Source: Prorocentrum cordatum
Lineage: Eukaryota; Sar; Dinophyceae; Prorocentrales; Prorocentraceae
Length of the DNA stretch: 64,000 nt
Direction: 5' to 3'
NCBI GenBank assembly: GCA_963575745.1
Contig: CAUYUJ010007502.1
Span: forward strand, 117,001-181,000
The notes beneath the pieces were generated by a model that worked only from the letters and a program-made list of their open reading frames with translations, ran no database searches and was not told where the DNA came from. This document shows, piece after piece, positions 40,624 through 52,166 of the stretch. Numbering within the stretch: position 1 is the first letter of the stretch; each line of letters opens with the position of its first letter. Both the position numbers and the translations under genes were made by a program.

Positions 40624-43290
40624 ATGGCGCGATCAGTGCAGATGTTTGGTCCCATGTGGCTTGCTCTAGCCGTCGCGTCACATCTGGGGCCAGATTCCAA
40701 ATCGTCCAAGCTTTCAGCGAGGCCTTTGCGGCCACTGTTTTTTCATGTCCATACCTTTTCCGACACCCAGCCCCAGTCGCCCGATTGGGAGCCCAGCCGC
40801 GGCGGGCTCGACCAATGGCAGGACTCGGTGGTGGTGCGCGGGGTGCCGCGCGCGGCGGCAGCAGCAAAGGCGGCAGAGGCGGACGCGGAGGTGGCCAGCC
40901 AGGCGGAGTTGGGGGCAGCAGCGGTGGCGGCAGCCAGCCCAAAGCCTGGGACTGTCCCAATTGCGGAGCCAAGAAGAACTGGGGCTCCAGGCACGCTTGC
41001 CGTAGTTGCGGGTTTGATTGGGGGGAGCAAGGATATGGTGCTACTTCGTGGCGGAGTGGCATGTCGCACTTGGACGCCAAGGAACGCCACGAACTCAACC
41101 AGTTGTGGCGCAAGGTCAATAAAGCTCGAAGTATATGCTCGTGCAGCTTCAGGGAGCGATGGAGACGCAGCAGCAGCAGCCCACGCCGCACCGAAGGACG
41201 AGAGGGTACGGCGACACGGGAAGTTGCGGAGCGACATCAAACAGCTCGAAGGAGTGGTGGGCGAAGTTGAAATTCTGGCGGGCAAGCGGCAGGAGGCGCA
41301 GCAGCTGGAGCACGTCCGTGCAGCTCAGCGAGCTCGAGCGCAAGCAGCGGAACCAGCAGAGCACCCCGGAGGCGCTCGACAGGAAGATCGCGGACACCGC
41401 GAGGGAGATCTCGGGCCTCGAGGCGCAGACGCTCGAGGTCGAGGGCAAGCACGAGCAGAGCAAGGCAACGGAGAAGGAGCTCCAGGCGCTCATCGACAAC
41501 CTCTTGGCCAAGCACAAACGGGAGCGTGAAGAGCAACTCGGAGAAGGAGTGGTTGTGGCGGGCGCCGCAGCAGCAGCGCCTCGGTCCCCAGCGGCCCCAC
41601 TCAGCGAGGGCGAACGCGCAACAACTTTCTTGGGAGCTTTGGACCAGGCCTCAGGCATGCTCAACACAGGTTACGCTCAGCACTGGGGGAAGCAAGTCTT
41701 CCAGCTTCGTCGGCTGGCTCACAGCGTCGCAGCAGCGGGCGCAGCAGCAGAACGCGACAGCGGCGACGAGGAGCTCGAGGAGGCCAACCTCAGCAACATC
41801 CTGGGCAGCATGGAGGAAGAGGGCTCGACGCGGGGGCCCCGCAGCCCAGGCCGCCCAGCGGCGCAGGCTCCGCGCGCAGAGGCTCCTCCAGAGCCTCCGC
41901 TCGGCGGGGCTCAAGCGGAGGGGGCGGCGTGGGTAGCAAGCCCATATTCACGGTGGTCAGCCTCAACGGCAGTGGTTGGGGCCCCTTTCGCGACCATCTT
42001 TGGCGAGCAGCTGGGCCCTCGGCAGCAGGTCGTCGCCGTCGCGCGCATGGGGGGCGCGATCTGCTTCCAGGAACACCACCTCAACTGCTACCGAGTTGTC
42101 GAGCAGGAGCAGCGGTGCAGGCAGGTCGGATGGAACGCGGTGCTGATCCCAGGCGTGAGTTCCGCGGGGGCATCGCTGCAGCGCGCGGTGAGCAGTGCCG
42201 CTGGAGTCGCAGCGCGCCCCACCCGCGGCATGTGCGGCCCCGGCGATCAGGGCTGCAAGGCCAGCTGCCGTGCCTCTGACGGAAGGGCCACGGTGGCCCA
42301 TGTCAATGGAGCGGTACCTGGCGGGTTCTTGCTGGGCTCCGTTTACTTGGACAACGACGACGTCGGCGGGGCCAGCCGGCCCGTGCTGCAGGATGTCGGC
42401 CCCCTCCTCAAGCGCGCGGGGAAGCCGTGGGTCGTCGCAGGCGACTGGAGCGTGGAACCCGAGCGGCTCTTTCAGCGCGCGGGGCAGTGGCTTTGCAAAG
42501 TCGGCGGTCACATCGTTGACGCAGGCGCGGGCACCTGCCGGCGCTCCCCGACCAAGGGGCCCTAGGCGCTGGACTGGTTCATTGTCAGCTCCGATCTGTT
42601 CGACCGTGTCCTCGCCTGCAAGCTCCTGGGCATGGCCGCCCAGGGGTGCGCCAACCCTTGCCGCGCGCATATGGCAGTGCAGCTCGGCCTCGCCTGCCAC
42701 GGTGACATGGGCCAGTCGTTCAGGGCCCAGGGGCTGGCGGCGTTCCCCAAGGCCCGCCCTTTCGGGCCCATGCTGCAGATGCACTGGGGGCACAACGCTG
42801 ATCGGGCGCAGATTGACGCGAGCGGCACCTTGCAGGACATGGAGGAGGCCTACCAGGGGCTCTGCGAGGGCGTAGGAGGGGGGGCTCGTCTGGGCGTGCC
42901 AGATCGACCCCGACGACGCCGACTTCTATCGGGGACGGGGGGGGCCCGCCGAAGTTCGCCTTCGGCCCCCAGGCGAAGGCGCGCCCCATCAAGGGCGCCA
43001 AGGCCAGCTTCAAGGGGGGGGAGCTCGTGCACCTGAGCGACTACTTCACACGCGCGAGGCTTCTCACAGGCGGCGCTGAGGCCGATTGCGGGGGGCCCGC
43101 GTTTGAGGGGCGCCTTTAGCTGGGCCCCGAGCGCCGCGAGGCCGAGCGCATGCAGGCCGGGGCCATCAAGCGCCACAGGCGCGCGTCGGGGCGCCGAGCG
43201 CGCAGCTGGGTTTCAAACCCTAGCAACCCCAGCCACTACATCGACGAGGCCGAGAGGATGGAGATGTGCGCGCCCTACATCTTCCCAGGA
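40624..43290 (+). pseudogene. LINE-type ORF with zinc finger and endonuclease (EEP) domain, degraded
   Basis: It starts at the ATG directly after the spliced-leader relic, but the reading frame changes several times. At about 40946-41020 there is a RanBP2-like zinc finger, WDCPNCGAKKNWGSRHAC plus RSC. A long helical, Glu/Gln-rich stretch follows (41330-41540). The endonuclease-like part runs from FTVVSLNGSGWGP (41948) through GAICFQEHHL, FLLGSVYLDNDD and KPWVVAGDWSVEPERL to about 42600. GDWS corresponds to the GDFN block of exonuclease-endonuclease-phosphatase domains. TAG at 42563 interrupts the frame just before ALDWFIVSSDLFD, the expected end of the domain, and the same frame resumes. No RT follows, so the copy is 3'-truncated or disrupted near 43290. 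This combination is usual for retrotransposon ORFs; a decayed host gene is less likely. Confidence 0.65.
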
Positions 43291-43299
43291 GGAGGGCCG

Positions 43300-45868
43300 A
43301 CGTCCGTTCTGGAGTTCGTCAGTCGTTCTTGTGGACGACTGGGAACGAACGCCCACTGGGGTGGCGCGACCCCTTGCCATCTGGGGTGGTCCATGGAAGC
43401 CGTGGGCGGGGACCTCTTGTTTTGTTCGCCCCCCCCCCCCCGCCTCGCCCTGGGCCTCGCGCGGCGCGCCGCGCTCTGGGGCGTGTGAGTGCGGTTGGCA
43501 ACTTTCGTTCAGCGCGCGTCTCCGCCGATTCTGGCCCCCCACTGTTCGGCGCGGGGCGCTGCCCAAGTCGCGGTCCCCGGGCGCAAAACAATGCAAATTC
43601 TCAAGCTTTCCCGAGCCTCCTGCCTCGCAGAGCGGAAGGCCGCGCTATCCGCTCGCAGGGCAATGGCGCGTCGCCGGGGCCGCCGCCGCGCCGCGGTCAG
43701 CAAGAGTCGCCGACCGCATGCGTGCGCGCTTTGTCTGTGGGCGCCGGGGTTGCGACGTCCACCACGTGAAACTGCAGCGGGGCAGGGGGGCGCGCCGCGC
43801 CCCCCCCCCCCCCCCCGTGACCCACCCTTGTCCTGAGCGGAAGCTGTTGGTTACGCGCGCACGCTGTGCCCGCGGGCGCCAGTTTCGCGAGGTCCACTAG
43901 GGGCAATGCGGAACAAAACGCGGGTTCGAGGGGGCGGGCGCGCCGCGTCATCTCTTCACCCCTCGCGCGAAACCTATGGGGCACGGGGGGGGGGTGGGGG
44001 CGGGCGCGCCGCGCCCCCCCTCCACAAAACAAACAAAAACAACAAAACAACTGTGCCCCCCGCTCGGCGTGGACAGAGCACAGCGCGCGCGCTGCGTCCG
44101 AGGGCGGCAGCGCCGCGACGTCCGTGGCAAGCCGCATTGGGGCGGGGGGGGGGGGGCGCGTGGGATGCGGCGCGCGCGCCGCGCGCCCCTCTCCCATCAT
44201 CGCCCACCTCGCGCGGCGTCGGCAAACGCCGCGCGCGCGGGGCCCGTTGGCGCAGGGGCCTCGATGCGCATCGGAAACGAACTCGGGGGGACGCGTGACA
44301 GAGGGGGCGCCGCGCCCCGTGTCCGTTCCCGTCTATTGGGTGCGGAGGGGCCATCGCGCGCGCGCTGCGCCCGTGGGCGCCAGGTCGCGACGCCCACTGG
44401 ACGCCCCGCGAAACAGAGAAGAATGTGGGCGGGCACGGGCCTGATGGCGCTCGTTGGCGGGCGCGCCCGCGGGCGGGCGCGCGCGGGTGGCCATGGTCGG
44501 TCGCGCTCGCGCGCGGGGAGTCTCGCGTTTGCCGCGACGAGGAAAACTTGGCCATGCTGGTCTGGGTAGACGGTGCAGAATTCTCCACGGGCGCGGGCGG
44601 CCGGTCGCCATGGTCGCTCGCCGCCCTCGCGCGCGGTGGGCATTTGTGCAGACACGTCGTCATGGACATGAAAGCCAGGCTTGAGCGGTGACCAGATCGA
44701 TGTCCAGGTTCGCATGCTGTGTTGCATGTTCACGAGTGTGAAACAGCGCAGAACACTCCACGCGAGCGGACGTGTGCGCGCGCGGATGGAGGGTCCTATG
44801 TTGTTCTGTCCACAATCAATCAATGTTGCCCTGTTGGCCTGGAAACTAACATGCGCCCTTATTGATGACAGCTCAGAGCTCCAAGGTTGAATGAATTCTG
44901 CGTTTGTTTCTGTGGAGAATGCAGAGCTCTCCACGCGCGCGGCCCCGTGTGTGTAGAGGTTGGTAGTGCCCACCGTATAAGAGGTGCCACGCTGGTCTGA
45001 ACAATGTTAGTGAGCCTTGAGCGAGTCGATCTCCAAGTAAGCACTGGGTACGTTGCATGTTTTCTTTCGGGAGCAACTCAGAACTCTCCTCCTGCGCGGG
45101 CGCGCGTGGAAGGCCACGTTCACCCGCGCTTGCTTGCGAAGAGAGTTATTCTACAGTGAAGTCGCCGTTTTGACTTGGACATCAAGTGAGTCCTTGGCGG
45201 TGGCGGCCACGCGCGCGAGAGAGTTCCGCATCGTCAAAACTATCGCAATTCTTCACGCTTCGCGTATCCGCACCAGCCGTGCCAACGCGTCGCCTCTGGC
45301 AACAATCCGGTGGTCGACGATCCTTTGGACCACCCTGGTCTTCGCGCTTCGCGCCGTCCGGGGCCTCGCGTTTGCATTTCTCTTCGCGACTTCGACCGAC
45401 GTCTCGTTGGCCTTGGCCACCCTGGTGCCCACGCCGTCGTCTGAGGTTCCGTGCCACATTTCACTCTCGGTGTTGTCCCTGGCCGTCGTTGGCTCTCCCG
45501 ACGCGTGACGCCCGATTGACTTGCTGCTGTGCACACGGCAGTTCCCCTCAGCTCAGCCCCGGCAGCCCCCCCCTAAGGCCTCGGCCGCGCTTAGTTGTCG
45601 CCTCGCCCGTCGCTCTGTTGGTTTTCCCGCGTTTCTCTTGCCTTTTCCGCCTCGGCCTCTTGCGTGCGCACTATGGCAGTACTGTGCCCCAGCTTTCTGC
45701 TGTTAATTAGTCTGTGGCGCGTACCCGCTTCGACTTGACACGCCGCCGGCGCTTCCGCTCGCAGCCGTTGACTAAAAAGTATCCCCACCAACCCATTTAG
45801 TCCGCTGCTCGTTTGTCGCGTTTGGATTTGACGCCGAGCGATTTGTCGCTACGGTCGCGATCAAAAAG
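43300..45868. other. No gene seen
   Basis: 43420-44670 is extremely GC-rich with G and C runs and many CGCGCG words, so both strands are open in most frames. 44670-45868 has normal composition, with a short frame at 45053-45508 (LALATLVPTPSSEVPCHISL) but no motif. A partial R1 left-end word (AGTATCCCCACCA) lies at 45778. Confidence 0.4.
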
Positions 45869-46652
45869 TATCCCCACCAGCACATTCACAAGCCCTGCCC
45901 ACGAGAGCTGACGGGAAAAGAGACGAAGGGACACATCTAGGGAAACAAAGCGAGCAACCAGGATGAACCGAGAGATCTCTGGGAGCAAGGGGGTGGCCTT
46001 GGAAGGCCTCTTCGGGCCATCCCTGGGGGCCGCGTGGGGGCGAGGGGAAGAGGAGGAGGAAGAGGAGGAGGAGGTGGAGGGATCCACAGAGGAGCTGCTG
46101 CTGGTGGTGCTGCTGATGTTGTTGCTGTCTCAGCTGGTGCTGCGGCTGGTGCCCTGGAGCGCCTGTTGGGGCCATCTAGGAGAGCATCGATCAAAATATG
46201 GGGTGTCCTCGATTTCGGCCCATTCCCAGGAGCCCTCAAAATCGCCTTTTGGAGCTCTCCTGGGGCTCTTTGGGAGGGTGTTGGAGGTTTCTTGGAGCTC
46301 TTTCAGGGGTTTGGGGGCCCTCTTGGGGTTTTCTTGGGGCCGTCTTGGGAGCCCTGGAAGGCCTCTTGGGGCCATCTTGAAGGCCATCGCTCAAAGGAGG
46401 AAATGGTGCAAAGCTCAGCCCCCCCAAAGAGGCCAAAATGGGGCCAACACCTTGGTAAAACCAGTGATTTTGGCGTCCTCGCCGAGGTCGTTTTGGACGC
46501 CCTGGCACCTCGCGAAACCCCCCAAAAAAAGTCCAGGGGAGGGGTCGGGGGAGGGGTAAACCCCTCCCCGTAGGAGAAGAGGGGTCGCTTGGAAGAGGGA
46601 AGAGGAATCTCGTTAGACCACCTGCGCCCAGAGGGCTGGTGGGATTGCAACG
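45869..46652 (+). repeat. Dispersed repeat family R1, copy 2 (about 0.78 kb)
   Basis: The left end is TATCCCCACCAG through GAGAGCTGACGGG and the right end AGGGGTAAACCCCTCCCC, then TCTCGTTAGACCACCTG, as in 17899-18983. The body has fewer CTTGGGGC units and includes a GGAGGA run at 46048-46080. Confidence 0.75.
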
Positions 46653-47134
46653 TTGGCGAGGAAACTAAACTGACACGTTGGCTCGTACTGGCTGCATTCC
46701 CATGTGACGCGCAGCTTCGAGTGTCAATCAGGCGGTGCGTCGTGCGACGCGCGCCCGAGAGTTCTTCATAGTCCAAATCATGAAGACACATTGGCTTGGG
46801 AAGTGAGGTCATCCAGTAGCGCGCGCCGGGTGGATCTCCATCTGGTCATGCTTGTGTTTTTGTGTGTTTTTCTTTTTTTGCTGCGCACGCGCAGTGCGGG
46901 GGGGAAGCAGGGGGAGGAACAGGAGACGGGAGGAGCGGGAGGAGGAAGCAACCCGTTGCCGTCGGCCACCCGGAGTCACTGCCCCTGACCTTTCCGCATC
47001 GCCAGCCCTCGGCCCGCCCTCGGCTTCGCCCTGCGCGCCCGGGGGGCCCGGGGCGCAGTCCGAAGAAGCAGTCGCACGTCCGCCGGTCGAGCCCCTGGGC
47101 CCCCAGTCCTTGCCTGGAATCGCCAACTCCCCTT

Positions 47135-47257
47135 GGTATCGCTCGGACGTGTGCATGTTTTCGGCGAGGACCATCAAGGAGCGCATTGGATCACCTCACG
47201 GCACAAGGAACGCACGAAGTCGAAGAAGGCACGGGGAATGAACGTCCGAGCGATGGC
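47135..47257. mobile_element. MITE-like element M1, copy 2 (123 bp)
   Basis: Terminal inverted repeats GGTATCGCTCGGACGT and ACGTCCGAGCGATGGC. It shares both ends and the inner TTTTCGGCGAGGACCATC block with copy 1 at 23506-23629. Confidence 0.75.
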
Positions 47258-47304
47258 GAGCCCCCGCGCACTCCCAGTCGTCGCCCTGCCGTGCCCCTCT
47301 GGGG

Positions 47305-47435
47305 CAGAGGAGGAGGAGGAGGAGGAGGAGGAGGAGGAGGAGGAGGAGGAGGAGGAGGAGGAGGAGGAGGGAGGAGGAGGAGGGAGGAGGAGGAGGGAGG
47401 AGGAGGAGGGAGGAGGAGGAGGGAGGAGGAGGTGG
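47305..47435. repeat. (GGA)n microsatellite
   Basis: GAG triplets followed by GGAGGAGGAGGGA units. Confidence 0.95.
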
Positions 47436-47609
47436 AGCAGGCCGAAGGGGCCCCCCATTCGGTGGAGCCCCCTGGCCCCCTGTCTTCGCCGTCGGCCGCC
47501 CATGAGCCGTCACCCCCGAGCGCTATTCGAGTCGTCCGCCGTCGGCCCCGCCTCCTCCACCCGGGAGTCTTGGGGAGCCCCGTGAGTCCCAGACCCCCTC
47601 GAGTCATGA

Positions 47610-47770
47610 AAAAATCACGACGGGAGGTTTTTCCTAGTTTTCGGCCTCTGGGGGCCTTCACCGGGCCTCGGGAGCGTCAAAAAACGACTCGGGATGCAAC
47701 GCCGGTCATGGGGAAGGGGTCGGGACCTCTGGGGGTCGACGTAGCGAAAAAAACATTACGTCGGGGGTCT
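47610..47770 (+). repeat. Dispersed repeat family R3, copy 3
   Basis: It contains ACGACTCGGGATG, GGGGAAGGGGTCGGGACCTC and an A-run, collinear with 25628-25755. The left part (CACGACGGGAGG through TTTTCGGCCTC) matches the inverted copy at 26226-26400. Confidence 0.65.
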
Positions 47771-47873
47771 GGGATTGTCGGCCCCCCGGTCGCTCGAGTC
47801 CCCATGGCCACTTCTTACGGGCGCAGCCAGGCCGAACATCTATGTCTTCAACCTTCCCCCCCCCCTTCCCAGT

Positions 47874-48707
47874 ATGCCCCTCGTCACTTGCGAGCAGTGT
47901 TCGGCTCTGCAGATGCTCCTCGTGCAGGGTGGGAGGCTCGACGTCCGAAACTTCGGTGCCCTCTCCTCGCGGAGCGCCTCGTGCGACTTGCTGGCGGGCC
48001 TCGCGCGCGTTCCCGCCTCGCGAGTCGAGCGGGTGCTCGCGCGCGGCCCCGCGTCCGACGACCTGTGGCGCCGGGGGAGGAGCAGAAACGCGGGAGGGGC
48101 GGGAGCGGAGCTCCCGAGGAGGCCCCCGCGCAGCGTCTGCGGCGAGAGCACCACGTGGTCTTGCCTCTCGCGGCTGGCGCTCGGTCGCGGAGGGCGGCGA
48201 GGACACGGAGCCGCCTCCGCCGCGAGAGTTGCCGCCGCGCGGCCGGGCCTGCCGCTCTGCGGCGGCGCGGCGAGCGGAGAGGATCACTGCACTGTCACTG
48301 CCGCCCGAGAGCTGCCAGGGAGCTTGGGCAGGGGCGGCCATTCGCCAGGTCGCGCGCGGCCCCGCTGCCGACGGCCTGGGCGAGCGAACGAAAGGAGCCG
48401 CGCCCGATCGGGAGGGCCTCTGGCCGCGAAGTCTGCGTGGCGCCCAGGCAGGAGAGCTGCAGCGTCGCCCGCTCGTGCGCGAGCCCGCAGATGCGCGCCC
48501 CCACGCTCAAGCGGGGGCTCAACTCTCCGGAAACATGCGAGCGGCGACGAGGGGACCCTCTCGCGCGCGATGAGCGCCCTGTCTTATGTCTGGCACGCAT
48601 GTGGCAACATCGACACCAAAACGTCAATGTTGAGAGGGACACGTAGATGGTACATGCTGTTCTGGGTAGGACGGAAGGTCCAGAATGAAGGGCTACAAAC
48701 TTGTTAG
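47874..48707 (+). CDS. Possible gene, hypothetical
   Basis: From ATG 47874 the frame reads MPLVTCEQCSALQMLLVQGG and then RLDVRNFGALSSRSASCDLL, with a CxxC and a plausible globular start. After about 60 residues it turns Arg/Ala-rich with alternative open frames, so only the first 150-200 bp are persuasive. No family is recognised. Confidence 0.25.
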   Translation: MPLVTCEQCSALQMLLVQGGRLDVRNFGALSSRSASCDLLAGLARVPASRVERVLARGPASDDLWRRGRSRNAGGAGAELPRRPPRSVCGESTTWSCLSRLALGRGGRRGHGAASAARVAAARPGLPLCGGAASGEDHCTVTAARELPGSLGRGGHSPGRARPRCRRPGRANERSRARSGGPLAAKSAWRPGRRAAASPARARARRCAPPRSSGGSTLRKHASGDEGTLSRAMSALSYVWHACGNIDTKTSMLRGTRRWYMLFWVGRKVQNEGLQTC

Positions 48708-49080
48708 GTGGCAGGCATAGTAGGAGTATGTCTAAAGAGTTCGATTGTTGTTGACCTTATTTGTGCCTCGAGATGCGTAATTTCGGATATGTCTGGAGGC
48801 CTCCACGGAATTCTGGAGACCTGCCCAGTCCTTCTCCTCTTCCTCCTCGTCTCATTGATCCTTCCGCTCCCTCATCTCCTGCGCCTAATTCCCGTCAGTC
48901 TTTCTCCTTACCTTCGACATGCCCACCCCACCTTTACTTCTTCTCCTTATGGTTACCTCCTCTCTGTCGCACGTCCGGGCATGTCGGGAGGGCGGGCTGG
49001 GTTGTTCGCATTAGGCTTCTTGGCCTTTCTGATCCTAAAGCTTGGAATTTGCAACATGTACACGGATGGATCGGTGTCGT
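48708..49080. other. No convincing gene
   Basis: A 161-codon frame across this stretch into R2 contains hydrophobic segments (VLLLFLLVSLILPLPHLL), but these come from CT-rich sequence. Confidence 0.35.
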
Positions 49081-49084
49081 CTTC

Positions 49085-49560
49085 AAAATGGGGATCACGC
49101 TTGAACGCCGCGGACAATTGTATTGACATGGTGCAGCAGTTTCAATTCATGATGGGGGGGGGCGTTTTTTTTTCTAACGCGCCCTTAACATAGCGCCGCG
49201 CACATTCGTCTTAAAGCTCTGCAGCAGCTTCGAATATTGAACGCATGTCGTTCTCAAACTGCGGCTCTCACCGTGGCGCCGCGCGCATGCGTTGTAACAT
49301 CCCATTGCAGCTTCAAGGATCGAGGGGGGTCGTTTTTTCAAAATGGGGCTCTCGCTTTAGCGCCGCGCGCATTCGCTTCAAACTTTGCAAGAGCTGGTGG
49401 GATGGAGGACGGTTTCCGATCAAAACGGGACGTTCGCACCACATGCCTGTAAAGTTAGACGCCCTACGTGCACAATTATGTAACAGCTGCGGGGGTCGGG
49501 GTAGCTTCTTTTCAAAACGGGGCTGGACTCTCGCTTGAGGTCCTTTTCGGATTTCATTGC
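49085..49560. repeat. Dispersed repeat family R2, tandem-like copies
   Basis: At least four diverged units carry TTTTCAAAATGGGG/CGGGG, CTCTCGCTTTAGCGCCGCGC and ATTCGTCTTAAA/ATTCGCTTCAAA with TTTGCAAGAGC. They are related to 19260-19530. Confidence 0.65.
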
Positions 49561-50544
49561 CGCAAGTGCATACTTGTGCAATATACGCACAGATGATGTG
49601 GCGGTCCTTGTTCAAAACGACGATATCGCTAGACACCGTGTTGAAGTGTATGCTCATTCTTTTTCGTGTCCCCTCTTTCTTGAAGAGGATGCATGGCAGT
49701 TGTCAAATTTGGGGCTCTCGCATGAATCTTCGTCCCCCGCTCCCCGTCGTAATCCTTCTCCCCGTCCCCCATCCCTGCAAGTCCCCCTCGTCCCCCCTTC
49801 GCATCCCTATTCCTGCCCCTCGTCGCCCTCCTCTCTCCAAAGCTTCTCTTTATTACGCTCTTCCTTTTTCAAAGAGATCGGTGGCGAGCCCAGAGGGAAA
49901 GTGAGAGGGGGCAGGACTTCTCAGAAGAAGGCGGGACTTCTCAGAAGCCCTCCGGCCTTCTGATAAATGTCTTGCGTCCTCGGGGAAGGCTCCGAAATTT
50001 CTCAGAGGCCCGAGTGCGTCCGAGTCCACTGAGAGGACCCGCCCCCACTGCTGGCTCCATAGCTCGGGCCTTCTGCGGCCGTTCGGGACGACCTGGGCAC
50101 CCCCAGAACTCTCTCGGCCAGGCGCAGGAATCGACGAGCAAATCCGAAAACCTCCAACCTCGAGCCCCTTTTGTCAAGTCGGGCCTGTCCCTCTACAGGA
50201 GGAATGTTCAAAAGTAGCAAAGAAATAGAGTCCGGGGACAATTTGCTTAATATTTTTGTCACTTCGAGGGGCATTTTTTTGCATTTTTTTCTCTTTCGTC
50301 CAAGATCCCCTTGCAGAAGGACAGGCCCGACGTAACCCTTTTGCCTTCCCGCCCTGGGGCTCGCCGCCGATGTTCCGAGCAAGCGTCCGGGGTGATGCGC
50401 GGACCTCCGTCTCGAAGGCTGGTGGCCCTCGGGGGATGCCGGGCCGGGGGACACCCCTCACGAAGGACCCTCTTCCTTCTCCTCATCCTCCAATTCCTCC
50501 TTCTCCTCCTCCTCCTCCTCCTCCTCCTCCCTCGTTTCCCCTTG

Positions 50545-50605
<61 letters not shown>

Positions 50606-50615
50606 GCATCATCAG

Positions 50616-50647
<32 letters not shown>

Positions 50648-51127
50648 GCATCAGCATCATCATCATCATCATCAGCATCAGCATCATCATCATCATCAGC
50701 ATCATCATCAGCATCAGCATCAGCATCAGCATCATCATCATCATCAGCATCATCAGCATCATCATCATCATCATCATCATCATCGTCGCCATTATCACCA
50801 TCACCGTCACCGTCACCAACACCACCACCATCATCATCAGCATCAGCATTAGCATCAGCATCCCCCTCCTCATCAACACCATCACCATCAAACCATCATT
50901 ATCATCACCACCACCATCGTCATCATCATCATCATCACCATCGTTATCATCATCGTCATTAGCAGCATCATCATCATCATCATCATCGTTACCATAACCA
51001 TCATCACGTTCATCAAAGTCACCATCATCATCCACATCATCAGCATCAGCACCACCATCGTCATCATCAGTATCAGTATCAGTATCAGTATCAGTATCAG
51101 TATCAGTATCAGTACCAGTATCAGTAT

Positions 51128-51168
<41 letters not shown>

Positions 51169-51220
51169 TCGTCATCATCATTATCGTCGTCATCATCATC
51201 AGCAGCAGCAGCATCATCTC
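50545..51220. repeat. (ATC)n microsatellite with AGC and AGTATC variants
   Basis: ATC runs from 50545, a (CAGTAT)n block at 51065-51130, and (CAG)n blocks near 51147-51168 and 51200-51212. TTCC/TCCC tetramers follow at 51240-51290. Confidence 0.95.
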
Positions 51221-51429
51221 CTCCTCCCTCCTTTGTCTTTCCTCCCTTCCTTCCTTCCCTCCCTCCATCCCTCCCTCCCTCCCTCCACCCCTGACAACTG
51301 ACGTGGTGAAAAATGCAGCGTCGCAGAATATCGTCACCTGAGCCCTATAGGCCCGACTGTTTATGAGCCGGCTCGTTCTGGGACAGTCCCAGCTCGAAAA
51401 ATTGTGCAGCGGCCAGATCTGTTGGTCTT

Positions 51430-51640
51430 CCGTCCGCCTCCCTCACCTCCCTCTCCCCCTCCCCCTCCCGCCTCCCGCTCCTCTTCCCACTCCTCCTCCC
51501 CCTGCACTTCCTCCTCCTCCTCCTCCTCCTCCTCCTCCTCCTCCTCCTCCTCCTCCCCGCTTCCCCCTCCGTCTCCTCAACCCTCCTCCTCCTTCTCCTC
51601 CTCCTCCTCCTCCTCCTCATCCTCCTCCTGCGGCGGCCGC
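51430..51640. repeat. (TCC)n microsatellite
   Basis: CTC triplets with short interruptions. Confidence 0.95.
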
Positions 51641-52160
51641 GTGTCTGCCGCGCGCCGGAAGCACATTGATCGGGACCTGGTGTAACCCCCAACCCCAGGA
51701 CAAGCACGACGCTCAGCGGCAAGCAAGCCCCAGAGCCGAGAGGGTGCGCCGACCGGGGCCTCTACTTCGCATGCACGGGAGCACGGCGGCGACGCCCAGC
51801 AGCAAGGTGTAGCCGAGCGCGAGCGCCAGTCGCCCGCCCCCGGCGCCGCCCGCAGTTTTGCGTGCGCCGGCCGCCGTCGGGCCCCGGTGACCGGGCGCCC
51901 CGTGCCCGGCGGCCGCGGCCCGCCCAGTTCCCCGCTGGAGCAGCAGCGGTAGCAGCGCCGCGCCCGCCAGCGCCCCTCCGAGCCGCACCGGCGGCGCCGC
52001 GCTGCGCCGCGCCAGGCCGCCCAGTGCCGGCGCCGCTGGCGCCGCCGCCGCGCCGCAGCTGCCCGGCCGCCTCGGCGCTCGCCCAGCGCCCGCGGCGCGG
52101 CGCCCGAGCCCCAGTTGCATCGGCGCGCCCGCCAGCCGCTCAGCGCGCGCCCCCAGCGCT
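51641..52160. other. GC-rich stretch, no separate gene seen
   Basis: Very GC-rich and open on both strands. It may include the 3' end of the minus-strand RT relic. Confidence 0.35.
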
Positions 52161-52166
52161 AGCCGC

